Source: a virus. From it: a DNA stretch of 64,000 nucleotides. A program made the translations under genes and the position numbers. Position 1 is the first letter of the stretch; every line of letters begins with the position of its first letter. The notes under the pieces are model-generated. The model searched no databases. It was not told the origin of the DNA and worked only from the letters and a program-made list of their open reading frames with translations. This document shows positions 48,982-57,209 of the stretch, in pieces. The stretch spans positions 1 to 64,000 of IMG/VR virus record IMGVR_UViG_3300020463_000008, one strand, 5' to 3'.

Positions 48982-50229
48982 TTACTTATTCCAACCCTTG
49001 AGAATTTCTGGAGAAAAATTCAAACGAGAGAACTCTAGTCTATCTACTAATTTTACAGCTTTGCCTGACATCTTGTCAATAGCCACAAATCCTTCAACTC
49101 CAGTCACTTTAAACCCATTGCGAGTTCTGACAAAAGTCTTCATAGATCCTATTTGGTTCATCTTGTTGATTAGTGTTTGCTTCGCATCCACCATTAAATT
49201 CATCAAAGTAAATATCTCAACGATTTTTTGTTTATCATTTATGAAGAATGCTAATACATTATTCTTCTTTTCTTTCCAAGTCTTCTTACCAGCTTCTGTT
49301 TTCTTGCTATCTATTTCTTTCTTGTACTTATTAGCAATATGATGAAACAGTTGTGTCACATGCTGGTTTGGGTTGGTAATTCTTTTTCCTGCTTTTATCT
49401 TAGTATTATTAAATGCCTTGATATTAATGAGCAGGTCTTTATTAGCTTGAATACCATTTACAACTTTAGCATCTATCTTTCTAAACTGTCTTCCGATATC
49501 TGCAAGTTGCTTAGTAAAATTAGCAGTTTCTCCTGCAGTCATTACACCTTGACCTGAGACATCTTTATAAGTAGCATCGTCAAACCAAACATCGCCACCT
49601 AAAATCCCAGGCTGTTTCATTTTCTTAGCAATGTTTTTACCAAACGATGCTCTAAGAGTATCGAATGTATTTCCAGTATATTCAGTATGCCAGACAATAC
49701 CCATGTGAGCACGACGAATATCATTTGACAATGGAGATATAGCAGGAACAGCATAGACAATAGTATTAGGTTGAAATGTCACCATAGACTGACCATCTAT
49801 ATCTTTTAGTTTTAAATCATTACGACCTGCCCACATTAAGTCTCCTTGAAAGATACCACGATCTGGTAGAATCTTGGGTAAATATCTCAAGCAAATTAAT
49901 AGCTTTGCTTGTAAGTCCCCAGATGTATCTTTCTTAACATCGGCAGGTGTATAATAAACTTTAGGATCTTTATTGAAGATACCTTTTTTCGCAACAAACT
50001 TTTTGCCATTTCTAGGATCTGTACCAGCAAAGATTGCTGGAGCACCATCCCATTTAACAGTAGCATTTACTTTTCCTACAGATTTACCTGCTAACAAGTC
50101 ACGCATACCTTGCATAAAGTTTATAGCACGACGAGTACCAGCAACTCCCTCATCAAAAATAAGATCTTCAATATGCTCCATGTGAACATTCTTTTGTTCA
50201 GTTAGCATTGTCTTAAAACTTTTTACCAT
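48982..50229 (-). CDS. Ligase-fold protein, RNA/DNA-ligase-like, 415 aa
   Basis: VNATVKWDGAPAIFAGTDPR (about residues 54-73) contains the KxDG nucleotidyl-lysine motif of ATP-dependent ligases (Lys59). Later, FQGDLMWAG may be motif III, EGFVAIDK motif IV and GKAVKLVDR motif V. It is of a conserved family in T4-like marine phages with no demonstrated activity. It may seal RNA or DNA, or act as a nucleotidyltransferase. It sits among virion genes, which is odd for a ligase and hints at packaging in the head. Confidence 0.72.
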   Translation of the reverse strand: MVKSFKTMLTEQKNVHMEHIEDLIFDEGVAGTRRAINFMQGMRDLLAGKSVGKVNATVKWDGAPAIFAGTDPRNGKKFVAKKGIFNKDPKVYYTPADVKKDTSGDLQAKLLICLRYLPKILPDRGIFQGDLMWAGRNDLKLKDIDGQSMVTFQPNTIVYAVPAISPLSNDIRRAHMGIVWHTEYTGNTFDTLRASFGKNIAKKMKQPGILGGDVWFDDATYKDVSGQGVMTAGETANFTKQLADIGRQFRKIDAKVVNGIQANKDLLINIKAFNNTKIKAGKRITNPNQHVTQLFHHIANKYKKEIDSKKTEAGKKTWKEKKNNVLAFFINDKQKIVEIFTLMNLMVDAKQTLINKMNQIGSMKTFVRTRNGFKVTGVEGFVAIDKMSGKAVKLVDRLEFSRLNFSPEILKGWNK

Positions 50230-50376
50230 TTATTTTTTGTTCCCTAGGAATTTAAAATCATATTCTTCTACACATTCAAGTGCTGGTTCATGTGCCACAG
50301 AATACTTACCAATTTGCAAATTTGTACCAGCGATAAATTCACCATTACTCATTTTCATATATAAAATTTCTTCCAT
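50230..50376 (-). CDS. Small protein, 48 aa
   Basis: The ORF starts in a TAATG overlap with the 62-aa gene and ends one base before the ligase-like ATG. It is beta-rich (LYMKMSNGEFIAGTNLQIGK, then CVEEYDFKFLG). It resembles short Sm-like or SH3 pieces, but no family is certain. Confidence 0.6.
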   Translation of the reverse strand: MEEILYMKMSNGEFIAGTNLQIGKYSVAHEPALECVEEYDFKFLGNKK

Positions 50377-50564
50377 TAGTATTGCACCCACTCTTGAGAC
50401 ATTCTTTCTTCATAGATTAAATCCATAAGAACATCTCTTGGTTTTTCTGAATAGTGAAGAACGATCTTTCTAGATATAAGTTCTTTCACAACTTGTTGAA
50501 GACTCATGTCAGCAACTTGGTCGCTGACTTGGTCAATTACTATATCGTTTCCTGGATGTGACAT
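50376..50564 (-). CDS. Small helical protein, 62 aa
   Basis: A short acidic helical protein (VIDQVSDQVADMSLQQVVKE). It overlaps the 131-aa gene upstream by one base and the 48-aa gene downstream by one base, so the three appear co-translated. Function is unknown. Confidence 0.6.
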   Translation of the reverse strand: MSHPGNDIVIDQVSDQVADMSLQQVVKELISRKIVLHYSEKPRDVLMDLIYEERMSQEWVQY

Positions 50565-50959
50565 TATTCACCCTCCGCATAAGTTAGTTCAGAAGAGAAC
50601 TGTTCTTTCCAGAACTGTTCAGTTTTAATTTCTTTAGAATTACAAGTTTGCTCAACTTGGTCTAAAGTAATATGACCAGCTTCATGTAAGTCAAGAAGCA
50701 TATCACCGAATGGCTCTTGGTCATTAGAATTCCATCTAACGATATTCATTTCGTCGACATAAAACCCTGACGAGTTAAGAGCAAACTCTACAGAGTTTGA
50801 AGTAGTCGACCACTGGTGATTAAAAAACTCAGATTGTCTTTTATAATCTCTACCAGCGATTCTGATTTCATCAACACCAACTAATTGGTTCTCAAGAGAA
50901 TTCATAGTTCTTTGATAAGAACCTTTTTCCTCAGTCATTTTTAAAATTGTCATAGTCAT
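50564..50959 (-). CDS. Hypothetical protein, 131 aa
   Basis: The start at 50959 (MTMTILKM) has GTGAGGT just upstream and follows promoter P7. The protein is soluble and rich in Asn, Gln, Ser and Glu with no known motif. It is the first gene of a short transcription unit (131-aa, 62-aa, 48-aa, ligase-like). Confidence 0.65.
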   Translation of the reverse strand: MTMTILKMTEEKGSYQRTMNSLENQLVGVDEIRIAGRDYKRQSEFFNHQWSTTSNSVEFALNSSGFYVDEMNIVRWNSNDQEPFGDMLLDLHEAGHITLDQVEQTCNSKEIKTEQFWKEQFSSELTYAEGE

Positions 50960-50991
50960 ATTTACCTCACTTTTTATCAATTTATAATACT

Positions 50992-51020
50992 ATCTTACTA
51001 TATTTTGAAGCAAAAGTAAA
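50992..51020 (-). promoter_or_regulatory. Sigma70-like promoter (P7)
   Basis: The -35 TTTACT (51015-51020) and the -10 TAAGAT (50992-50997) have a 17-bp spacer TTTGCTTCAAAATATAG, almost that of P3. The upstream AAAAAAAGTGAAATAATCC also matches P3. A normal leader with GTGAGGT follows. Confidence 0.82.
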
Positions 51021-51068
51021 GGATTATTTCACTTTTTTTATACTTTTTTGTTATTAAAAAACAAGGAC

Positions 51069-52139
51069 TTATAATTTAATTACTCGATTTTTTTCAGGAT
51101 CTTCGTCTCCAGAAGGATCTGCTTTTAAAAGTACTCTAAGATATCTTGGACCTGTATCTATGGCAGTTGTTCCTCTAAACTGAAACTGTACTGTATAGGA
51201 ATGTCCATTTATCTTTCCCTGCATGTTTATAAAATTATATTTACGAACACCTTTTGCAGCATACCCATAACTGTCTTTGGTAATACCACTAATACTGACT
51301 CTATGCCCCAATCCTTTTATGTTTGATAAGTGGTTTACACCTTCTTTAATTTTAGATACGAGTACAATGTCAGGACCAAGTGCTTGTTTAATAATATCAG
51401 CAAATCTATTACCTATCAGAGAAAAGTTTTTTGTCTTATTAGTTTTTGCAGCAAACTCTTCACCAAATGCTTCTGCCATTTTATCGCCATCAAAACCAAA
51501 AAAGTTATTAATCATAGCACGAGTTTTTTCACTTGGCGATTTAAACAAATCTATTACAGTAGCATTGTAAATATAAAATGACTTAGAAAATTTTAAAGAA
51601 CAATAATGAGCCACAGCACCTGTGGCATTCAATATATTTACATCAGATACATTACCTTTGCCATTATTTTTTACAGTACATTTTGTTGCTGTAAATAAAG
51701 GAGGTCGTCTAGTATTTGCAGCACCAACTGGTTTACATTTCCATCTAGAATTTTGTGGGAGTTTTAATAATTTTACTAATCCTTCGATAGTATCACCATG
51801 TTCTAGTTCATTATACTCAGCACCTTTAAACCAATTATCCATATCACGAATAAATGCAGCTTCAAATTTTAAACCACCTACACCTTTTGCAGCCATAGGT
51901 TTAAATATTACTGTTTGCTTTTTATCTTCCTGTCCCTTTTTTTCAGCAGGAACCATGACATCAAGTTCAGTTGTCTTTTTTCTTACAGTATATTTTATTT
52001 TTTTAGATACAAGATATGTCTCTAGCTTTTCTTGTAGAGTAGTTCTATCTTTATTTCTTATGATGAGCTGAGTGCCCTTGTACTCAAACTTTGAGCCAAT
52101 CGCAAAACTCTGATTTTCTAGTTCTCTCTGTAGTTCCAT
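51069..52139 (-). CDS. Conserved phage protein, 356 aa
   Basis: A basic protein with a mixed alpha/beta pattern and segments such as KFSKSFYIYNATVIDLFKSP, FAAKTNKTKNFSLIGNRFAD and GQHYTVQFQFRG-like strands near the end (SYTVQFQFRGTTAI). I recall similar proteins near virion genes of T4-like marine phages but no function. It stands in the same row as the ligase-like and giant proteins. Confidence 0.68.
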   Translation of the reverse strand: MELQRELENQSFAIGSKFEYKGTQLIIRNKDRTTLQEKLETYLVSKKIKYTVRKKTTELDVMVPAEKKGQEDKKQTVIFKPMAAKGVGGLKFEAAFIRDMDNWFKGAEYNELEHGDTIEGLVKLLKLPQNSRWKCKPVGAANTRRPPLFTATKCTVKNNGKGNVSDVNILNATGAVAHYCSLKFSKSFYIYNATVIDLFKSPSEKTRAMINNFFGFDGDKMAEAFGEEFAAKTNKTKNFSLIGNRFADIIKQALGPDIVLVSKIKEGVNHLSNIKGLGHRVSISGITKDSYGYAAKGVRKYNFINMQGKINGHSYTVQFQFRGTTAIDTGPRYLRVLLKADPSGDEDPEKNRVIKL

Positions 52140-52150
52140 AACACTATTTA

Positions 52151-52321
52151 TTATAGCTTTTTAGACCAACCTTTTATTAGGTTATCAACTTTAGAACCCC
52201 ATTCAGTTTCAAGATATTTACGATTAGTTTCAAGCCAAGCGATTTTACTTTTTACACTTTTAATAGCTTTAAACTCAGCAACAAGATCAAGCCACACAGG
52301 ATTTTCCCAACGATTTTTCAT
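52151..52321 (-). CDS. Small helical protein, 56 aa
   Basis: Helical, basic and Trp-rich (MKNRWENPVWLDLVAEFKAI; VDNLIKGWSKKL). AGAGAGGT precedes the ATG at 52319-52321, after the leader of P8. Stop is TAA 52151-52153. No family is recognised; a small nucleic-acid or membrane-surface binder is possible. Confidence 0.62.
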   Translation of the reverse strand: MKNRWENPVWLDLVAEFKAIKSVKSKIAWLETNRKYLETEWGSKVDNLIKGWSKKL

Positions 52322-52354
52322 ACAATTTACCTCTCTTAATTAATTAATATATTG

Positions 52355-52383
52355 ATTCTATATTATTTTAAATCAAAAGTAAA
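52355..52383 (-). promoter_or_regulatory. Sigma70-like promoter (P8)
   Basis: The -35 TTTACT (52378-52383) and the -10 TAGAAT (52355-52360) have a 17-bp spacer TTTGATTTAAAATAATA, of the same class as P3 and P7. The upstream AAAAAAAGCAAAATAGTTC is similar too and lies in the 3' end of the metalloprotease gene. It drives the 56-aa and 356-aa genes. Confidence 0.82.
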
Positions 52384-52386
52384 GAA

Positions 52387-52953
52387 CTATTTTGCTTTTT
52401 TTGCTTTGATGTGTTTCGCTATTTTCTTAGCATATTCAGGCTTTAAGAAGTCTATTCTTGCCCATGGCTCTTTATTATATCCTTCTTCTTCTGCCCATCT
52501 CACAAAGTATCCTACTTCTTTACCATGTGCTTCAACTTCCCATGGGGAATCCCAATAGTCCATCTTCTTAGTATTATATGCTTTCTTCTTATAACGAGTT
52601 CTAAATCCATCAGAATACTCATACATATCACCAGATGCCCATTGTTTAATATGACACATTTCATGAGCAATAGTTTCTAGCATATGTCTTAACTTAGACT
52701 GTTCCTCTACTTGTATCTTAAATTTTTTTGGACGATATAAGTCATCATCAATCCAAGATAATCCCTGGACTTTTTCTTTAATGTATAAGTTCTTTTGAAT
52801 ATAGATGTTTATTGTGACAGATGTTCGGAGTCGAACATCCATGGTTTTTCTTGATACCCAGTGTGCAATGGATCTCACAAGTTTCCTCGTGTCCCTATCG
52901 CCACCTCTGACATTGATTATTGCTTTATCTCTGTACCAATTGTTTTTTGCCAT
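52387..52953 (-). CDS. SprT-like zinc metalloprotease
   Basis: The 188-aa protein has LETIAHEMCHIKQWASGDMY with the HExxH zinc site and a downstream Glu/His-bearing helix (WDSPWEVEAHGKEVGYF) that could provide the third ligand. This is the layout of SprT/WSS1-like proteases seen in phages, which in cells act on protein-DNA crosslinks; the role here is unknown. The start overlaps the kinase end by 29 bp. Confidence 0.82.
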   Translation of the reverse strand: MAKNNWYRDKAIINVRGGDRDTRKLVRSIAHWVSRKTMDVRLRTSVTINIYIQKNLYIKEKVQGLSWIDDDLYRPKKFKIQVEEQSKLRHMLETIAHEMCHIKQWASGDMYEYSDGFRTRYKKKAYNTKKMDYWDSPWEVEAHGKEVGYFVRWAEEEGYNKEPWARIDFLKPEYAKKIAKHIKAKKAK

Positions 52954-53506
52954 CTGCTATATTTAGTTTTTCCAAGATATGATTTATTAGGACTAATTGA
53001 TCCTCTGAATTGTTATTATTAAACTCCTCTATATAAGGCATGATGTCAAAGTTAGATAATATGTTATTTATCTTGGTTCTCCTCGATTTCAGGAACTTCT
53101 CGTCCTGATTGTCTGCTCTGGAGACATGTCTTTCATCTAGGGTACTTGGGTCTGCCTTCATGTAAATTATGCTCATATCGTGTCCCTGAGTAAGCATTTC
53201 TGTAAGAAATGAGCCTGAAAACAGTCGATCTCCCTCAAATACGATATTCACTCCCGATGGAGCATAAGAATCTTTAAACCATTCTATTGCCTTTGGCTGT
53301 ACTGCCATTGACAATCTATCAGTGCCACAGAACATGTGTGCTTCATTGAAATAATCTTTTCCGAGAACAATAGTATTAATGTCTTTACACCACATACCAT
53401 ATAATAGATCTGTAAGTTTTACATCTTCCCATTTATATGGTTTCATCCATTGTTTCATCAATGTTGATTTACCTGTTGCTGGTTCTCCACCAATCGCTAT
53501 AATCAT
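52925..53506 (-). CDS. P-loop nucleotide or nucleic-acid kinase
   Basis: The 193-aa protein starts with MIIAIGGEPATGKSTLMKQW (Walker A) and has DRLSMAVQPKAIEWF and FEGDRLFSGSF segments plus an Arg-rich lid (RTKI). It overlaps the HAD gene by one base, so a joint action is likely; T4 Pnk fuses a kinase and a HAD phosphatase in one chain, but these two do not clearly match it. A base-modification kinase is another possibility given the TET gene nearby. Confidence 0.78.
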   Translation of the reverse strand: MIIAIGGEPATGKSTLMKQWMKPYKWEDVKLTDLLYGMWCKDINTIVLGKDYFNEAHMFCGTDRLSMAVQPKAIEWFKDSYAPSGVNIVFEGDRLFSGSFLTEMLTQGHDMSIIYMKADPSTLDERHVSRADNQDEKFLKSRRTKINNILSNFDIMPYIEEFNNNNSEDQLVLINHILEKLNIADGKKQLVQR

Positions 53507-53940
53507 TATTCTCCTCCAGAGTCAAAGAAATCTTTATGTCTACAATTTTCTTTATCTACTAATTCATGCTGTAATAGTACACATGTGATATCAGGATTTA
53601 TTCTTTCGATCTCTTTTATTTGTATAGGATCGTCATCAAAATGTATTCCTATTTCTATCTCTCTTTGAACTCTTAACATCTTTATAACATTGCCTTTATG
53701 GATACCAGAACCTTTTCTAGTTTTATTTTCAAACCTTGCTGGATTCATAAAGACTTCATTCTTAATACCTTTTGCAGATAGCATAGCAGAAGTTTCATCC
53801 CACTCATCTATAGATCTACCTGTAATAATGACATCACTTTTTCCTGGATAAACACCATCGTGCTTACCCATATAGATAACACCATCAATATCAAAAGTAT
53901 TAATTTTAAAAGGATGCATGCTACTCATAATCAGTTTCAC
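53506..53940 (-). CDS. HAD-superfamily hydrolase-like protein, 144 aa
   Basis: FKINTFDIDGVIYMGKHDGV has the DxDG nucleophile motif, and GIHFDDDPIQIKEIERI has the acidic motif IV. It is short (core HAD only) and probably a phosphatase. It overlaps the kinase gene by one base and the inositol phosphate synthase by 20 bp. Substrate is unknown; inositol phosphate or a nucleic-acid phosphate end are the context-based guesses. Confidence 0.78.
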   Translation of the reverse strand: MKLIMSSMHPFKINTFDIDGVIYMGKHDGVYPGKSDVIITGRSIDEWDETSAMLSAKGIKNEVFMNPARFENKTRKGSGIHKGNVIKMLRVQREIEIGIHFDDDPIQIKEIERINPDITCVLLQHELVDKENCRHKDFFDSGGE

Positions 53941-55198
53941 CTTTTTGATAGGTGTATATTAAATTTTTAGCAATAGGATTGTTTACAGTTAATTGTGGTT
54001 CAGTCATCTTAGTAAGTTCTCTTCTAGATAAAGCATCACATTCAAACTTAGCATCTTCTGTTTTTAATTGTACAGGTGGAGTCTTTTGCGTCCAAGCACT
54101 TGGACCTCTTAAGAAACCAACTATATTCATTTCAGAAGCAACCTTACAGAAACGAATAGCTGATACAACTACACCTCCTGAGTTTGGCGAATCTTGTACT
54201 GACATCCTTGCTGACATTTCATATCTAGCACCACCAAAACCATAAGCAACTATATCTAAGTTGGCAATCTTATTATCAGAGCCAACATATGTTCCTCCAG
54301 GTTTTTGGAATACTGTTAAACTTGGACCAGCATATAAAGTCATTCCTGCAGTAGATTCATCTCTAACTACATTCTGACCTTTTAAAACATTCTCTTTAGA
54401 AATATGTTTAGATTTTAATCTTTCTTTATAAGCCATATTCAAGAAGTCAGTATTTGCTGTTCTTCCTGTTCTAATATTTTCTTGACCTTGTGTAGATCCT
54501 GCTGCCATATTCATTTGAATATGTTGCGTCACTTGTAAACCTGAATCCAACATCGCACCCTGTAATACTTCAGATAATCTAGAAGCACCCCATGCCGATC
54601 TCATATCAGATCCTACAATAGTAAGATTAGAGTCAATAAACTTTTGTTCTATGACTTTTGTTTTTTCAGTTTCAATAAGTGTTGGAATACAGTTTACGAA
54701 ATGAACACCAGCAAGTATTGCTGCATCTATATAGAACTCTGTTGCTTTTTCAGAACCAACAGGAAGATAATTTATAATTACATCAACCTTGTGGTTTTTT
54801 AATTTAGCAGCAACCTGTCCTTTAGATAAAGCAGTTTCTGCTCCTGTTCTAAATGAAACATTTTCTGGATAGTCAAGCATGTGTGAAGCAACACCATCTA
54901 GTTCTGGACTAGAATAAACCATACTGTCTTGTGATACACATGTATAATCTATTTCTTCTACATGATGCATAGCACAGTTTGGTTCTGCTCTTAATGCTTG
55001 TGCTAATGGTTTCCCAACTTTCCTAGGATCTACATCGAAGCCACAAACGAATTCGATATCATTTACAGTGTATCCTCCAATATCTGGATACATTAAACCT
55101 ATTTTATCTTGGGGATTTTGAATATAATATTGTACACCTTCAACTAATGACTTTGCACAATTACCAGTGCCAATGATGGCGACCTTAATTTTTGACAT
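53921..55198 (-). CDS. ino1: Myo-inositol-1-phosphate synthase
   Basis: The 425-aa protein converts glucose-6-phosphate to inositol-1-phosphate with NAD. The NAD-binding site VAIIGTGNCAKSLVEGVQYY and the motifs INYLPVGSEKATEFYIDAAI, GVHFVNCIPTLIE, VGSDMRSAWGASRLSEVL and DFLNMAYKERLKSKHISK match bacterial/archaeal INO1. It has a standard AAAGGAG ribosome site and its own promoter P9. The product is the precursor of phosphatidylinositol and other inositol compounds. I know of no typical role in T4-like phages. The following HAD and kinase genes could process the product. Confidence 0.92.
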   Translation of the reverse strand: MSKIKVAIIGTGNCAKSLVEGVQYYIQNPQDKIGLMYPDIGGYTVNDIEFVCGFDVDPRKVGKPLAQALRAEPNCAMHHVEEIDYTCVSQDSMVYSSPELDGVASHMLDYPENVSFRTGAETALSKGQVAAKLKNHKVDVIINYLPVGSEKATEFYIDAAILAGVHFVNCIPTLIETEKTKVIEQKFIDSNLTIVGSDMRSAWGASRLSEVLQGAMLDSGLQVTQHIQMNMAAGSTQGQENIRTGRTANTDFLNMAYKERLKSKHISKENVLKGQNVVRDESTAGMTLYAGPSLTVFQKPGGTYVGSDNKIANLDIVAYGFGGARYEMSARMSVQDSPNSGGVVVSAIRFCKVASEMNIVGFLRGPSAWTQKTPPVQLKTEDAKFECDALSRRELTKMTEPQLTVNNPIAKNLIYTYQKGETDYE

Positions 55199-55278
55199 AT
55201 TGTTTCTCCTTTATATCAGTTTATTAGAGTGTGATATTTGACTGGATCAGAGTAGCACACTTTTCAATATATATAAGA

Positions 55279-55307
55279 ATTCTATACTAGAATTTCTTAA
55301 AAGTAAA
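55279..55307 (-). promoter_or_regulatory. Sigma70-like promoter (P9)
   Basis: The -35 TTTACT (55302-55307) and the -10 TAGAAT (55279-55284) have a 17-bp spacer TTTAAGAAATTCTAGTA. It drives ino1-HAD-kinase-protease through a leader of about 75 nt. Confidence 0.8.
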
Positions 55308-56481
55308 CCTCCAAGCCAACTTTTTCTCCTGCCATTTTTGCTTGATATGCATCAATACATTTGACTGCTTCTTTTTCAAAAGCACCCTTGTTGTAGAACC
55401 AATTAGGATCCATTCCAGTTTCCTTATACATATCTGGCATAAATGGATAATCTTCATGGAGATTAATCATCTGACCAGTCTTTTTACATAAATCTCTTAG
55501 GGCAAGACTTTCCCTTTTTTTCTGTACGAGTGGATGATGTTTAGCAACAGCATCTTCAAAGAAAGCATCATAGTTCACTATGCCTTCCCATTGTTCTTTT
55601 AAAAATGTTCCTCTAGAATAATGGTCACCTGAAGAGTGTCCACCATAATCGCCACCAAGCATTAGTTTCTTATATTGACATAGATGAGATTCTAAAAGAA
55701 AATTTGTAAGAACTTTAGAATTTTTATCTGATATAGAATCTTTGGCTTTAGCATAAATATATTTTTCTTCATTATGTACATTTTCCATATCATTACTTGA
55801 TAGCTTTGCACCTTTGGCTTCAATAAGATTATCCCAACCTTTTAAATAACAAAGACCAGATCTAACACTCCAGTTAGATTTGTCAGTAGCCAACATTGTT
55901 TCTGGCTCTAAAGGTACTTCAGCTGTTTCTTTTAATGCTTGACAAAATAACCATGTAGTCATTCTACCATATTTATGTATCTTCTGTGCTTCCTCATACA
56001 TATTAAAAAAAGATTGACTTGGGTCATCTACTAATTGATTGTCTACCCATGCTTTAATAGAACCATAAGGCATAATCAATTCTTGCATAGATTTTACTTG
56101 TTCAGCAATTCTACCTTTATTATATTTTGTATCACGAGCATATCTTTGTTTATCTAAATGCTCAACATTCCATTCTTCTAATTCTTTTATATTAATTTCA
56201 AATAGATTTGGGAAGTTCCAATATATTGCCCAAGCCATTTCTGTTTGATAAGTACAACCAAATATTAAAGAGTACCAGAGTTTCTGTTCCTCAGTCATAG
56301 GTTTTTGTGTAGGGGATTTATCGCCAGTTGCATCACGATAAGTGTTAGCTGGCATGTAGTGGTCAAGATCGTTATAAGTTAGTCGCCAATCTAACCATAA
56401 TAAGAATCCTTGTTCTCTATTCTCAGGGAGTCGCCAATCTTTATATTCTTTATCTTTATTATCTGGGTGTAAATATTTCAT
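55297..56481 (-). CDS. Unidentified protein next to TET gene, 394 aa
   Basis: I do not firmly recognise this protein. It is helical and Trp/Tyr-rich with two parts: about 1-150 (MTEEQKLWYSLIFGCTYQTE) and about 180-394. The C-terminal segment FLLESHLCQYKKLM, then a SGDHYSRGTFLKEQW stretch, weakly recalls the thymine-pyrophosphorylase-like (aGPT-Pplase) proteins of DNA hypermodification systems. It is the last gene of the run helicase, TET dioxygenase, FkbM methyltransferase, this gene, all with 1-4-bp overlaps, which supports a DNA-modification role. Confidence 0.55.
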   Translation of the reverse strand: MKYLHPDNKDKEYKDWRLPENREQGFLLWLDWRLTYNDLDHYMPANTYRDATGDKSPTQKPMTEEQKLWYSLIFGCTYQTEMAWAIYWNFPNLFEINIKELEEWNVEHLDKQRYARDTKYNKGRIAEQVKSMQELIMPYGSIKAWVDNQLVDDPSQSFFNMYEEAQKIHKYGRMTTWLFCQALKETAEVPLEPETMLATDKSNWSVRSGLCYLKGWDNLIEAKGAKLSSNDMENVHNEEKYIYAKAKDSISDKNSKVLTNFLLESHLCQYKKLMLGGDYGGHSSGDHYSRGTFLKEQWEGIVNYDAFFEDAVAKHHPLVQKKRESLALRDLCKKTGQMINLHEDYPFMPDMYKETGMDPNWFYNKGAFEKEAVKCIDAYQAKMAGEKVGLEVYF

Positions 56482-57209
56482 CGTTTATATAGAGTATCCA
56501 TACCCCATATGTTTCTGTACTTAACTTCTTCACCTAAGAACATTACTTGCTTATCTCCTGGGACTAAATTTAATTGTTCTTGTAAAGGTTTGAAACCTTG
56601 CTCAATAAATTTGGCTCGTTGATTGCTTTCATAATCTGATAGTATTCTATCTGACCAGTGGAACTCTAAAGACATCTGTTTGATACTTTCAGGAATAAAC
56701 CAATCTGGTTCAAAGATACGATATTCTTCACCCTCAACATCACACTTTAAATGTGTTGGTTGGTAAATATCAAATAATTTTTTTGCTTGTACTGTTGGAA
56801 CTTTGACTTGATTTTTTCTCATGTTCTTCGCAGCATTACTTTTTGGATTAGTAGTGCCTGAACAAAATTCTTGTTTACTTCCTGTTAGATATAAAGTTAT
56901 CTCAGGAATATCTTGAGTAGTGACTGCAGCATTAATTAAACAAAATCTTTCATCATGCCCTAGATTCTTTTCACATACTTCAAAATTTTCAGGATGACAT
57001 TCTACACCAATATATTGTTTTATATTTGTATCAAGTAGCATTCTTCCGAAAGCACCTATGTTCATGCCCCAGTCCATAACTATGGCACCATCAAGATTAT
57101 CAAAGTTTGAATAATTAGACAGGCATTGATTTACCATATCTTTATCTACATTAAGACCTTTGCCATCAATCTCACGAATGTATGTGTTTTTAAATATTCT
57201 ATAATCCAT
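56478..57209 (-). CDS. FkbM-type methyltransferase
   Basis: The 243-aa protein has the SAM-binding motif GAIVMDWGMNIGAFGRMLL, IGVECHPENFEVCEKNL after it, and LKCDVEGEEYRIFEPDW, the FkbM hallmark. FkbM enzymes usually methylate sugars or small molecules. Phage copies have no assigned target. Position between TET and the 394-aa protein suggests a step in DNA-base or glycan decoration. Overlaps both neighbours by 1-4 bp. Confidence 0.85.
   Translation of the reverse strand: MDYRIFKNTYIREIDGKGLNVDKDMVNQCLSNYSNFDNLDGAIVMDWGMNIGAFGRMLLDTNIKQYIGVECHPENFEVCEKNLGHDERFCLINAAVTTQDIPEITLYLTGSKQEFCSGTTNPKSNAAKNMRKNQVKVPTVQAKKLFDIYQPTHLKCDVEGEEYRIFEPDWFIPESIKQMSLEFHWSDRILSDYESNQRAKFIEQGFKPLQEQLNLVPGDKQVMFLGEEVKYRNIWGMDTLYKR

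Noticed and set aside
52145-52152. AATAAATA late-promoter-like box before the 356-aa gene
   Set aside because: It overlaps the stop of the 56-aa gene and lies 5 nt from the ATG; P8 upstream already explains transcription.
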